Translations under genes and position numbers: made by a program
From: Candidatus Niyogibacteria bacterium CG10_big_fil_rev_8_21_14_0_10_42_19
GTDB lineage: Bacteria; Patescibacteriota; Minisyncoccia; 1-14-0-10-42-19
Direction of reading: 5' to 3'
NCBI GenBank assembly: GCA_002774705.1
Contig: PFCN01000007.1
Coordinates: 3,789 to 16,714 of the forward strand
DNA length: 12,926 nucleotides
Shown: positions 7,357 to 12,891 of the stretch, one piece after another
How positions within the stretch are numbered: the first letter of the stretch is position 1
How the letters are laid out: each line of letters begins with the position of its first letter
The notes under the pieces: model-generated
Database searches by the model: none
The model's input: only the letters and a program-made list of their open reading frames with translations
What the model was told of the DNA's origin: nothing

Positions 7357-7407
7357 AGAATAACAGATACAGACAACATTGCGCAAGTGAATTATTTTAA
7401 GTATAAT
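7357..7407. promoter_or_regulatory. Face-to-face divergent promoters sharing a palindromic -35 (parB / tRNA-Leu)
   Basis: The palindrome TTGCGCAA at 7379-7386 supplies a TTGCGC -35 to both strands. On the plus strand TTGCGC (7379-7384), 17 bases and a perfect TATAAT (7402-7407) point to tRNA-Leu. On the minus strand TTGCGC (7386-7381), 18 bases and TATTCT (7362-7357) point to parB. The two promoters overlap on opposite DNA faces, so polymerase binding to one should exclude the other. The plus-strand match is strong, the minus-strand one moderate. Confidence 0.6.
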
Positions 7408-7465
7408 TTTGATGAAGAAGATCAAAAATCAATAAAATTACGGCCAGGTGGAGGAACCCCAATAC

Positions 7466-7490
7466 CATCCTGCTGTAGGCGGGATGGTAC
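7466..7490 (+). repeat. 10-bp hairpin in the tRNA-Leu leader
   Basis: ACCATCCTGC (about 7466-7475) can pair with GCGGGATGGT (about 7481-7490), one G-T pair included, around a 5-base loop TGTAG. No T-run follows, so it does not look like a terminator. If transcription starts near 7414, this hairpin would sit in the 5' leader removed from the tRNA-Leu precursor. GGGCAAG follows shortly after, similar to the GGACAAGC behind the hairpin upstream of tRNA-Arg. Confidence 0.55.
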
Positions 7491-7525
7491 AGGGCAAGTC
7501 GGCAGATCTGTTCTGTTTAATTGGT

Positions 7526-7611
7526 GCCGCCGTGGCGAAATGGCAGACGCGATGGACTCAAAATCCATTGGTGGCAACACCATGTCGGTTCGACTCCGAC
7601 CGGCGGCACCA
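7526..7611 (+). tRNA. tRNA-Leu (anticodon CAA)
   Basis: A complete 86-base cloverleaf. The acceptor stem is GCCGCCG / CGGCGGC, and the D-arm has a GCG/CGC stem with GGCAGA in the loop. The anticodon stem ATGGA/TCCAT encloses the loop CTCAAAA with anticodon CAA at 7559-7561, which reads UUG. A long variable arm (GGTG, GCAA, CACC) marks a class II tRNA such as Leu. The T-arm is GTCGG TTCGACT CCGAC. The 3' CCA is encoded (7609-7611). The flanking bases AATTGGT before and ACCAATT at the 3' end can extend the acceptor stem to 14 bp. Confidence 0.95.
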
Positions 7612-7650
7612 ATTGTACGGAACCCTTCCCTGGCCACGCGCTTAAAAACG

Positions 7651-7680
7651 AGAAGACCGTAAAAAGGTCTTTTTGTTTTC
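7651..7680 (+). terminator. Rho-independent terminator after tRNA-Leu
   Basis: AAGACC (7653-7658) pairs with GGTCTT (7666-7671) around a 7-base A-rich loop, followed by TTTGTTTT. It lies 40 bases after the tRNA 3' end and separates the tRNA from the aminopeptidase gene. Confidence 0.75.
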
Positions 7681-7704
7681 CCAAAAAAGAAAACCCCTAA
7701 AACA

Positions 7705-7733
7705 TTGTTTTTTTAAAAAAAACATGCTACTTT
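7705..7733 (+). promoter_or_regulatory. Weak candidate promoter of the M29 aminopeptidase gene
   Basis: TTGTTT (7705-7710), 17 bases, and TACTTT (7728-7733) preceded by TGC, which could act as an extended -10. The region also holds a symmetric run TGTTTTTTT / AAAAAAACA. The -10 match is poor, so this is only a suggestion. Confidence 0.3.
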
Positions 7734-7772
7734 TTTATCGGAACAAAAAAAGAGAATAGGAGGACTTGCGCA

Positions 7773-9002
7773 GTGGTTTTCGACGACAAAACACTTGAAA
7801 AATACGCCGATGTTTTACTTTGGGGTCTCAAAACGGCCAGAGGCGCCTCTAAAGGAAAGTATGAAAAAGGAGACATAATTTCGGTTGCGGTTGAGAATTT
7901 TCTTGACCCGTCATCCATGAAACTGGCAGAATTTTTGATGGCAAAAATTCTTATGAAAGGCATGCACCCGATTATTGATTTTTTAAAACCGCCGACGATG
8001 GAGTTATGTTTCTATAAAAATATTATCGACAACATCCAATTAAAATTTGTGTCTCCGGGAAGAAAAGAGTTTTGTAAAAATCTGAACGGACGTATTTTTA
8101 TTATGGCTCCGGGTTCGCTTACTCATCTAAAAGAGGTTGATTCGTCCAAAATAGCCGAATCGATAAAATCAGCTAAATTTATTAGAGATATTCTTAGCAG
8201 GAGGGAAGAAAAAGGACTGTACGGTTGGACACTATGTCTTTTGCCAACCCAGGAGTTGGCCAAACATTCGGGACTAAGCATAGACAAATACGCGGAACAA
8301 ATTATAAAGGCATGTTTACTCGACGATAATGACCCGATAAAAAAATGGGAAGAACTCAAGTCTTCTTCCGAAGAAATAAAGAAGCGCTTAAACAGCATAA
8401 CCGTAAAAACAGGAAAGCTCCGCGTCGAGTCGGATAATATAGACATGCTAATTACTCCGGGGAAAAAGAGACAGTGGCTTGGGGTTTCGGGACACAACAT
8501 TCCAAGTCCTGAAATTTTCACCTCACCCGACTGGAGAGGAACCCAAGGAGTCTATTTTGCCGACCAGCCGTCCTATCGTAGCGGCAATCTGGTAAAAGGA
8601 GTTCGGCTGTCGTTTAAAGACGGACGAGTGGCAACTGTTAAGGCCGAAGAGGGCGAAGATTTTATCAAAAAACAACTGGCCATGGACGACGGCGCCGGAA
8701 AAATAGGAGAATTTTCTTTAACCGATATAAGATTTTCCCGCATAGACAAATTCATGGCCAACACCCTTTTTGATGAAAATTTCGGCGGAAAGCATGGAAA
8801 CTGCCATATTGCCGTAGGCTCGGCTTACACGCAAGCCTACAGCGGGAATCCGGCTGATCTAACTAAAAAAGAAAAGAAAAATCTGGGCTTTAATGATTCG
8901 TCTCTTCACTGGGACTTGGTAAACTCTGAACCCAAAAAGGTTACCGCTTATTTAATATCAGGCAAAAAGATTGTTGTTTACGAAAACGGCAAATTTGTTT
9001 AA
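7773..9002 (+). CDS. M29-family aminopeptidase (AmpS/AmpT/leucyl aminopeptidase II type)
   Basis: A cytoplasmic metallo-aminopeptidase that removes N-terminal residues from peptides, using two metal ions. The 409-residue product matches the family length and architecture: an N-terminal half with little sequence signature (SVAVENFLDP near 37-46) and a C-terminal catalytic half. Expected ligands are visible: Glu247 in NIPSPEIFTSP, Glu313 in IGEFSLT, His345 in HGNCHIAVG, and His379 and Asp381 in SLHWDLV. Tyr352 (AYTQAY) and the EGVRLxF-like segment KGVRLSFKDGRV (275-286) also fit. The start is GTG at 7773, set by AGGAGG at 7758-7763 with a 9-base spacer. A clear hairpin terminator follows. No signal peptide is present. 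The segment between Tyr352 and His379 is longer than I would expect (lysine-rich, DLTKKEKKNLGF), and I cannot say whether this is unusual in the family. Confidence 0.93.
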   Translation: MVFDDKTLEKYADVLLWGLKTARGASKGKYEKGDIISVAVENFLDPSSMKLAEFLMAKILMKGMHPIIDFLKPPTMELCFYKNIIDNIQLKFVSPGRKEFCKNLNGRIFIMAPGSLTHLKEVDSSKIAESIKSAKFIRDILSRREEKGLYGWTLCLLPTQELAKHSGLSIDKYAEQIIKACLLDDNDPIKKWEELKSSSEEIKKRLNSITVKTGKLRVESDNIDMLITPGKKRQWLGVSGHNIPSPEIFTSPDWRGTQGVYFADQPSYRSGNLVKGVRLSFKDGRVATVKAEEGEDFIKKQLAMDDGAGKIGEFSLTDIRFSRIDKFMANTLFDENFGGKHGNCHIAVGSAYTQAYSGNPADLTKKEKKNLGFNDSSLHWDLVNSEPKKVTAYLISGKKIVVYENGKFV

Positions 9003-9019
9003 ATAATTTATTATTATTG

Positions 9020-9047
9020 CTCCGGTTCATCCGGAGTATTTTTTATT
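9020..9047 (+). terminator. Rho-independent terminator after the M29 gene
   Basis: CTCCGG (9020-9025) and CCGGAG (9031-9036) form a GC-rich 6-bp stem with loop TTCAT, followed by TATTTTTTATT. It starts 17 bases after the stop codon. Confidence 0.85.
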
Positions 9048-9169
9048 ATTATCATACCCTCCAACACCGAGTGTTAAATAAATTACTTACGAATATCCAT
9101 GCATAAAAACATTAAATTACTAATAATTTCTTTAAAAACCAAAGCACGGCAGAGAAAACAAAAAAAATC

Positions 9170-9200
9170 AAGGGCAAGATGCCTTTTTTTTATTTATAAT
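9170..9200 (+). promoter_or_regulatory. AT-rich region with -10 box and small hairpin upstream of the HExxH gene
   Basis: A perfect TATAAT stands at 9195-9200, but no good -35 lies 16-18 bases before it. Just upstream AGGGCA, AGA, TGCCTT followed by a T-run could form a weak hairpin (one G-T pair) resembling a small terminator. The 9048-9169 part of the gap holds nothing I can name beyond a 5-bp inverted repeat (AACAC/GTGTT near 9063-9075). Confidence 0.35.
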
Positions 9201-9242
9201 AATATTAAGGAACTTTAAAAACCGAATACGGGGGGGCATCCG

Positions 9243-10247
9243 ATGAAGATAAAAACAAAGCCGATTCTTTCGTTGTGTTTTGTTTTGGGACTATCCACCA
9301 TCTTAGTTTGTTGCGTGGCTGGTTCTAACGGGAAAATCCCGGAAAATGCCAAGCGCACCAAACAATTAATCAACCGAATAAATAAATTCTGCATAGAAGA
9401 ACTAGGGATCTCAAAAACGATCAATTTTCAAAAATATAAAAAGAACGTAAAAACGACGTATACGCTTGTTTTAGCTCCGATAAACCGCCTTTATTATGAT
9501 TACACATTTAACACAACTAAAAATAGAAAGTTCGACGACATCGAGGAAGCCAAAAAAGAATCCGACGCCATAAAAGAAAAATACGATACTTATATTTACC
9601 GCCTTGATGGACACGCCGGCGAGTATCCTCTTACCGACCCATTTTTATCGCTCTCCACGACCCGCCAAATTTTTCTGATCATCCACGAAGACTGGCATGA
9701 TAATATTTCATTTTCCCGATCTCTGGAAGAAGCGACCGGGAACTTGCTCGGATATTTGGGCACCATAAAATTTTTAAAAGAATCCCATGCGGACACCAAA
9801 GATATAAAAGAAGCGGAAGCAACATTAAAATGGACGAAAGAAAAAGCTCGTATAGTCACGCATTATTACAACATTCTTGAAGAATTATATAACCGTCAGA
9901 ATATCGACGAAGCAGAAATAAAACGCGAAAGAAGTCTTATTTTTACTGAAGCCCAAAAAGAGTGCGCGGATACCGAAAAAAGAACCGGAGCGTTACTTTC
10001 AAATCTTGATTTTAATAACGCCGCCCTTTCAAATTGGATAACCTATGACCGCTATTTTGATCTGGTCTGGCGTGTTTATATCTATACCGGAAAAAATCTA
10101 AAAGAAACTGCCCGAATTTTTCGTAAAATAGCCCCGTTACCGTCCAGCGTGTGGAGCGATGAAAATAAAATAAAAGAATATGAGAAAGAAGCCGTAAAGT
10201 ATCTCGAAGGATATGCTGTCCCAAAAAAAATAACGTCCCGCTTTTAG
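9243..10247 (+). CDS. Exported HExxH metallopeptidase-like protein, remotely like predicted aminopeptidases
   Basis: The 334-residue product opens with a typical export signal: Lys2, Lys4 and Lys6, a hydrophobic core (8-22), then Cys23-Cys24. It may be lipidated at one of these cysteines, but Ile-Leu-Val before Cys23 is a poor lipobox, so signal peptidase I cleavage near Ala26-Gly27 is also possible. The key feature is His148-Glu-Asp-Trp-His152, an HExxH zinc motif, followed by Glu162-Glu163 in SLEEATGNLLGY, which could give a third ligand as in gluzincins. The context DPFLS-x11-IIHEDWH-x9-EEATG resembles the pattern of predicted aminopeptidases of the PF10023/COG4324 type (DPxLS, FHELAHQ, FNESFA), but that link is my inference. 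Residues 184-245 are charged and helical, possibly coiled. The gene sits between M29 and M23 peptidase genes. Only a run of seven G's lies 5-15 bases before the ATG, an imperfect Shine-Dalgarno. A terminator covers the stop. Confidence 0.85.
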   Translation: MKIKTKPILSLCFVLGLSTILVCCVAGSNGKIPENAKRTKQLINRINKFCIEELGISKTINFQKYKKNVKTTYTLVLAPINRLYYDYTFNTTKNRKFDDIEEAKKESDAIKEKYDTYIYRLDGHAGEYPLTDPFLSLSTTRQIFLIIHEDWHDNISFSRSLEEATGNLLGYLGTIKFLKESHADTKDIKEAEATLKWTKEKARIVTHYYNILEELYNRQNIDEAEIKRERSLIFTEAQKECADTEKRTGALLSNLDFNNAALSNWITYDRYFDLVWRVYIYTGKNLKETARIFRKIAPLPSSVWSDENKIKEYEKEAVKYLEGYAVPKKITSRF

Positions 10248-10258
10248 CGGGATTTTTA
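10236..10258 (+). terminator. Rho-independent terminator overlapping the stop of the HExxH gene
   Basis: TCCCGC (10236-10241) and GCGGGA (10247-10252) form a 6-bp stem with loop TTTTA, followed by TTTTTAT. The TAG stop (10245-10247) lies partly in the loop and partly in the stem, so the final codons build the hairpin. It separates this gene from the M23 gene. Confidence 0.85.
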
Positions 10259-10303
10259 TCTATATACTAGGTCACTCGATAAACAAAAGCGGACAACTTT
10301 TAC

Positions 10304-10332
10304 TTTATAATATTAGTCCTTTCCTATATAAT
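10304..10332 (+). promoter_or_regulatory. Candidate promoter of the M23 gene
   Basis: TTTATA (10304-10309), 17 bases and a perfect TATAAT (10327-10332) form a reasonable promoter, giving a leader of about 26 bases. A second TATAAT at 10306-10311 has no good -35. Confidence 0.4.
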
Positions 10333-10365
10333 GAAAATGATTGGTCTTTAAAAAAGGAGAAATAA

Positions 10366-11226
10366 ATGCTTAAACGCGTCATTTTTACGGCTTTTATTTT
10401 TTTCTGCGCATTATTGCAATCCAACGCCGGACAATCTCCACCATATTCGATTAAAATTGCCAATCCTAAAGATATTCACCCGGGCGGTTTTGTGGCGGTA
10501 ATAATAAATAATTCATCAAATGATCCGCTCCAAAACTATTCATACGTCTTCAATAATTATAATGCTAAATTCTTTTTTTACAAAAATAACTGGCACGCGA
10601 TAATCCCCATTTCTTTCTACGCGCTCCCTGGCAAATATCAACTAGTCGTAAATGATAACAACCAACAACTGACTTCGCTTGAATTTATTATCAAACAAAA
10701 AAAACGCTCTGTTTATCATTTAGGACGACCGAGCCCGCTTCCAAATTCGATTATCCAAAGGATCGAAAAAGAAAAAAAATATCTACAAAAAATCTACGAA
10801 GACACCGAACATCCGGCATATTTTAAGGGATTCACCCTCCCTTTAAAAAGTACGATTGTTACTTCCGAATATGGAGTAAAAAGGGTTCGTCCGAATCGGT
10901 ATTATTACCACGCCGGGACAGATTTTAAAGCAAAACCGGGAGAAAAAAATTATTCTACCGCCGAAGGAATTGTCGCCTACACCGGACGTCATTTTCTTGA
11001 AGGAAATATCGTTATTATAAATCACGGCTCGGGTATTTATTCCTGCTATATACATCTTTCAAAAATAAAAACAAAGCCGGGTAAAAAGGTAAAAAAAGGC
11101 GAACTTATTGCCTATTCGGGACAAACGGGAGCGGCCGCACGCGGACCGCATCTTCACTTTATGATCAAAATATATAATACACCCGTAGACCCCATCGCTT
11201 TCATCAAATACATTAACAATTTATAA
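10366..11226 (+). CDS. Secreted M23 (LytM-type) peptidoglycan endopeptidase
   Basis: A zinc endopeptidase predicted to cut peptide cross-bridges of peptidoglycan outside the cytoplasmic membrane. The N-terminus is a signal peptide (Lys3-Arg4, hydrophobic 5-17, likely cleavage after Ser-Asn-Ala at 21). Residues 25-110 read as a beta-rich domain of the kind often found before M23 (a glycine-rich 'HPGGFVAVII' and 'LPGKYQLVVND' ending). The catalytic domain runs from about 155: TSEYGVKR (166-173), His182 and Asp186 in HAGTDF, His230 in YIHL, and the His262-Leu-His264 of GPHLHF. All expected zinc ligands and the catalytic histidine are present, so the enzyme should be active, unlike degenerate LytM activators. 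The sequence ends with VDPIAFI. The ATG is supported by AAGGAG 6 bases upstream (10354-10359). It ends in a bidirectional terminator shared with the convergent PLP-enzyme gene. Confidence 0.93.
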   Translation: MLKRVIFTAFIFFCALLQSNAGQSPPYSIKIANPKDIHPGGFVAVIINNSSNDPLQNYSYVFNNYNAKFFFYKNNWHAIIPISFYALPGKYQLVVNDNNQQLTSLEFIIKQKKRSVYHLGRPSPLPNSIIQRIEKEKKYLQKIYEDTEHPAYFKGFTLPLKSTIVTSEYGVKRVRPNRYYYHAGTDFKAKPGEKNYSTAEGIVAYTGRHFLEGNIVIINHGSGIYSCYIHLSKIKTKPGKKVKKGELIAYSGQTGAAARGPHLHFMIKIYNTPVDPIAFIKYINNL

Positions 11227-11243
11227 TTTAAAAAAACTCAAAA

Positions 11244-11271
11244 AAAAATCGCCAATTTCTTGGCGATTTTT
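11244..11271. terminator. Bidirectional terminator between M23 and PLP-enzyme genes
   Basis: A perfect 12-bp stem (AAAAATCGCCAA / TTGGCGATTTTT) with loop TTTC. The A-run on one side and T-run on the other supply U-tracts for both strands, serving the M23 gene (plus) and the convergent PLP-enzyme gene (minus, stop at 11278-11280). Confidence 0.9.
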
Positions 11272-11277
11272 ATTTAC

Positions 11278-12564
11278 TTATTTAACTTTATCGAGAGCTT
11301 GTTTGATATCTAATATAAGATCATCCGGATTTTCTAATCCCACCGATATACGAATCATGGAATCCGAAATTCCCATGCGAAGACGATCCTGAGGGGCTAT
11401 ACCCGAATGGGTCATCGCGCCCGGATGTTGAACAAGAGACTCCGTACCACCGAGACTCACCGCAAGATTTATCAGCTTAAGCGAGTTTAAAAAAGTAAAA
11501 GCTTCCTTTTTCCCACCTTTTATATCGAAAGAGATCATTGCTCCTGAAGACAGGCACTGATCTTTGTAGATATTATACTGCCGGTCTGTCGGTGCAATAT
11601 GACCGAGATAATAAACCTTTTTTACCTTCGGATGCTTTCTTAAAAAATTGGCGACATAGCGGGCATTTTTCATCTGACAAGTCATCCGCAATTTAAGTGT
11701 TTCAATAGATCTCGTCATAAGCCAACAGGTCAAAGGGCTCGCCATATTACCAAAACACATCCGAAGAGATTTTAAGCGCCCAATGAGTTCTCCCGGACCA
11801 AGAACAGCACCCGCTACAAGGTCCGAATGTCCGCCAATATATTTGGTGGCGGAATACAGAACAAGATCAGCGCCGTGTTTTAACGGATGCTGCCAAAGCG
11901 GTCCTAGAAAAGTATTATCAACGCAGAACGAAACCTTTTTCTCGGGCGTAGAAAATCTACGAGCTATCTCGGCGCAAGCCTTCATATCAACAAGTTCATT
12001 CGTAGGATTAGCCGGAGTTTCAATAAATATCATCTTGATGTTCTCCGATATATTTTCTTTACGGATGATATTTTCTATATCATGCAAACTTGATCCTGCC
12101 CGAAACCCCACCGAACGGATATTATACCCGGCAAGCACTTTATTTAATAGGTGGTCGGTTCCTCCATATAAGGGCTCACTATGCAGCACCACGTCACCTG
12201 GATTAAGAAATCCAAAAAAGACGGTGGTTATGGCTGCCATACCGCTCTCAAAAACAGCGCAAGCCTCGGCCTCATCCCAAAGAGTCATACGATCTTCAAA
12301 TATCTCGAGGTTAGGATTGTTCAGTCTGGAATATATAAGACCGGGAGACCTTATCGGACCGCTCATTTTTTCGCCATGAGCCATCTTGAAAAAATCTTCG
12401 CCGTCTTCGGCGTTCTTAAAAACAAAAGTGGACGTTTGGAAAATGGGCGGCTTAATCGCTCCTTCAGACCATTGAGGATTATAGCCGTAATTCATCATTA
12501 AAGTTTCGGGTTTTAAAGCCTTACCGCCAATATATGCTTCGGGTTTAAACTTCGGCCTTTTCAA
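11278..12564 (-). CDS. Cys/Met-metabolism PLP-dependent enzyme (cystathionine gamma-synthase/lyase family)
   Basis: A 428-residue fold-type I PLP enzyme of transsulfuration and methionine metabolism, acting in the cytoplasm as a tetramer in known members. Visible family residues are Tyr78 and Arg80 in IYSRLNNPN, the Glu-Ser-Gly-Met (106-109) phosphate-binding turn, Tyr133 in EPLYGGT, Asp216 in CVDNTF, the Schiff-base Lys241 in SATKYIGGHSD, SLGGTESLVQHP (370-381) and Arg405 in IRISVGL. The residue after Tyr133 is Gly, as in cystathionine synthases and lyases; methionine gamma-lyases typically carry Cys in that neighbourhood. The exact reaction (gamma-synthase, gamma-lyase or sulfhydrylase) cannot be settled. 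The start is TTG at 12564, chosen for AGGAGG at 12570-12575 with a 5-base spacer and for the KxxxKPEAYIGG opening; no closer ATG exists in frame. It has a well-formed promoter at 12615-12643 and converges on the M23 gene. No other methionine gene is in the window. Confidence 0.93.
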   Translation of the reverse strand: MKRPKFKPEAYIGGKALKPETLMMNYGYNPQWSEGAIKPPIFQTSTFVFKNAEDGEDFFKMAHGEKMSGPIRSPGLIYSRLNNPNLEIFEDRMTLWDEAEACAVFESGMAAITTVFFGFLNPGDVVLHSEPLYGGTDHLLNKVLAGYNIRSVGFRAGSSLHDIENIIRKENISENIKMIFIETPANPTNELVDMKACAEIARRFSTPEKKVSFCVDNTFLGPLWQHPLKHGADLVLYSATKYIGGHSDLVAGAVLGPGELIGRLKSLRMCFGNMASPLTCWLMTRSIETLKLRMTCQMKNARYVANFLRKHPKVKKVYYLGHIAPTDRQYNIYKDQCLSSGAMISFDIKGGKKEAFTFLNSLKLINLAVSLGGTESLVQHPGAMTHSGIAPQDRLRMGISDSMIRISVGLENPDDLILDIKQALDKVK

Positions 12565-12589
12565 GGCATCCTCCTGTTAAATGAGTTTA

Positions 12590-12643
12590 TTGATTTATTT
12601 TCAAAACCGACTTAATATTAAAACAAATTAAGAGTTTTGGCAA
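12590..12643. promoter_or_regulatory. Divergent promoters sharing a palindromic -10 (PLP enzyme / tRNA-Arg)
   Basis: The palindrome TTAATATTAA (12612-12621) provides a TAATAT -10 on both strands. Minus strand: TTGCCA (12643-12638), 17 bases, TAATAT (12620-12615), giving a leader of about 43 bases for the PLP-enzyme gene. Plus strand: TTGATT (12590-12595), 17 bases, TAATAT (12613-12618), directed to tRNA-Arg with a leader of about 140 bases. Both spacers are exactly 17. Confidence 0.6.
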
Positions 12644-12663
12644 CCCTTTTGACCATCCTAGTT

Positions 12664-12707
12664 TCCTCCTACGCTCGACTTTCCGGCCGAGCTTCGGATG
12701 GACAAGC
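12664..12707 (+). repeat. Small palindromic repeat, copy 1
   Basis: The unit has CCTACG, a GCTCG/CGAGC stem (12673-12677 with 12688-12692) around a 10-base loop, then CTTCGGATGGACAAGC. Outer bases TCC..CC can pair with GGATGGA through small internal loops. A related unit lies at 12728-12764 in the opposite orientation. It is not followed by a T-run, so a terminator role is unlikely. Confidence 0.5.
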
Positions 12708-12727
12708 AATGCTTAAACTCACCGCTT

Positions 12728-12764
12728 ACCCTTCGAAGTCCCGTTGGAAACGGGACGTAGTAGG
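12728..12764 (-). repeat. Small palindromic repeat, copy 2 (inverted)
   Basis: Read on the minus strand: CCTACTACG, then a perfect 7-bp stem (GTCCCGT / ACGGGAC with a 5-base loop at 12746-12750 plus/minus one), then CTTCGAAGGGTAAGC. It shares the frame TACG - stem - CTTCG - GG - AAGC with copy 1, with different stem bases that still pair. The hairpin ends a few bases before the tRNA-Arg 5' end. Confidence 0.5.
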
Positions 12765-12765
12765 G

Positions 12766-12837
12766 GCCCTCGTAGTTCAACGGATAAAATGCAAGATTCC
12801 GAATCTTGCGATAGAGGTTCGATTCCTCTCGAGGGCA
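12766..12837 (+). tRNA. tRNA-Arg (anticodon CCG)
   Basis: A 72-base cloverleaf. The acceptor is GCCCTCG / CGAGGGC with discriminator A. The D-arm is GTTC, loop AACGGATA, then AAAT, leaving a C-A mismatch at pair 13-22. The anticodon stem CAAGA/TCTTG encloses TTCCGAA with anticodon CCG at 12799-12801, reading CGG. A 4-base variable loop (CGAT) precedes the T-arm AGAGG TTCGATT CCTCT. The 3' CCA is not encoded, unlike tRNA-Leu in this window, so a CCA-adding enzyme is required. Confidence 0.93.
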
Positions 12838-12883
12838 TTATAAAAATAAAAGCATGGCGATGCCATACTTTTATTTTTATAAT
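12837..12883. terminator. Long AT-rich hairpin after tRNA-Arg
   Basis: A nearly perfect inverted repeat: ATGGC (12854-12858) and GCCAT (12862-12866) around loop GAT, one C-A mismatch, then AAAATAAAAG pairing with CTTTTATTTT and further A-T pairs out to 12837/12883. The T-rich right arm should terminate the tRNA-Arg transcript. The symmetry would allow termination in the opposite direction too. Confidence 0.75.
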
Positions 12884-12891
12884 GTATTTAT

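Noticed and set aside
6281..7525. parS site near parB
   Set aside because: I looked for a TGTTTCACGTGAAACA-like palindrome (CACGTG core) and saw none in the window.
7526..7611. Integrated element at tRNA-Leu
   Set aside because: No integrase gene and no second copy of the tRNA 3' end is seen in the window. The flanking complementarity alone is not evidence of integration.
7351..7662. Open frames spanning the tRNA-Leu region
   Set aside because: They read through a complete tRNA gene on either strand and have no protein-like features.
7705..7725. TGTTTTTTT/AAAAAAACA inverted repeat as a second terminator
   Set aside because: It is purely A/T with almost no loop and no GC clamp. The GC-containing hairpin at 7651-7680 is the better terminator, and this stretch may belong to a promoter.
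12664..12764. Possible CRISPR fragment from the two hairpin repeats
   Set aside because: There are only two units, inverted to each other, with diverged stems and no regular spacers or cas genes.
12637..12843. 68-codon plus-strand open frame over the repeats and tRNA-Arg
   Set aside because: It covers the hairpin repeats and the whole tRNA, so coding is very unlikely.
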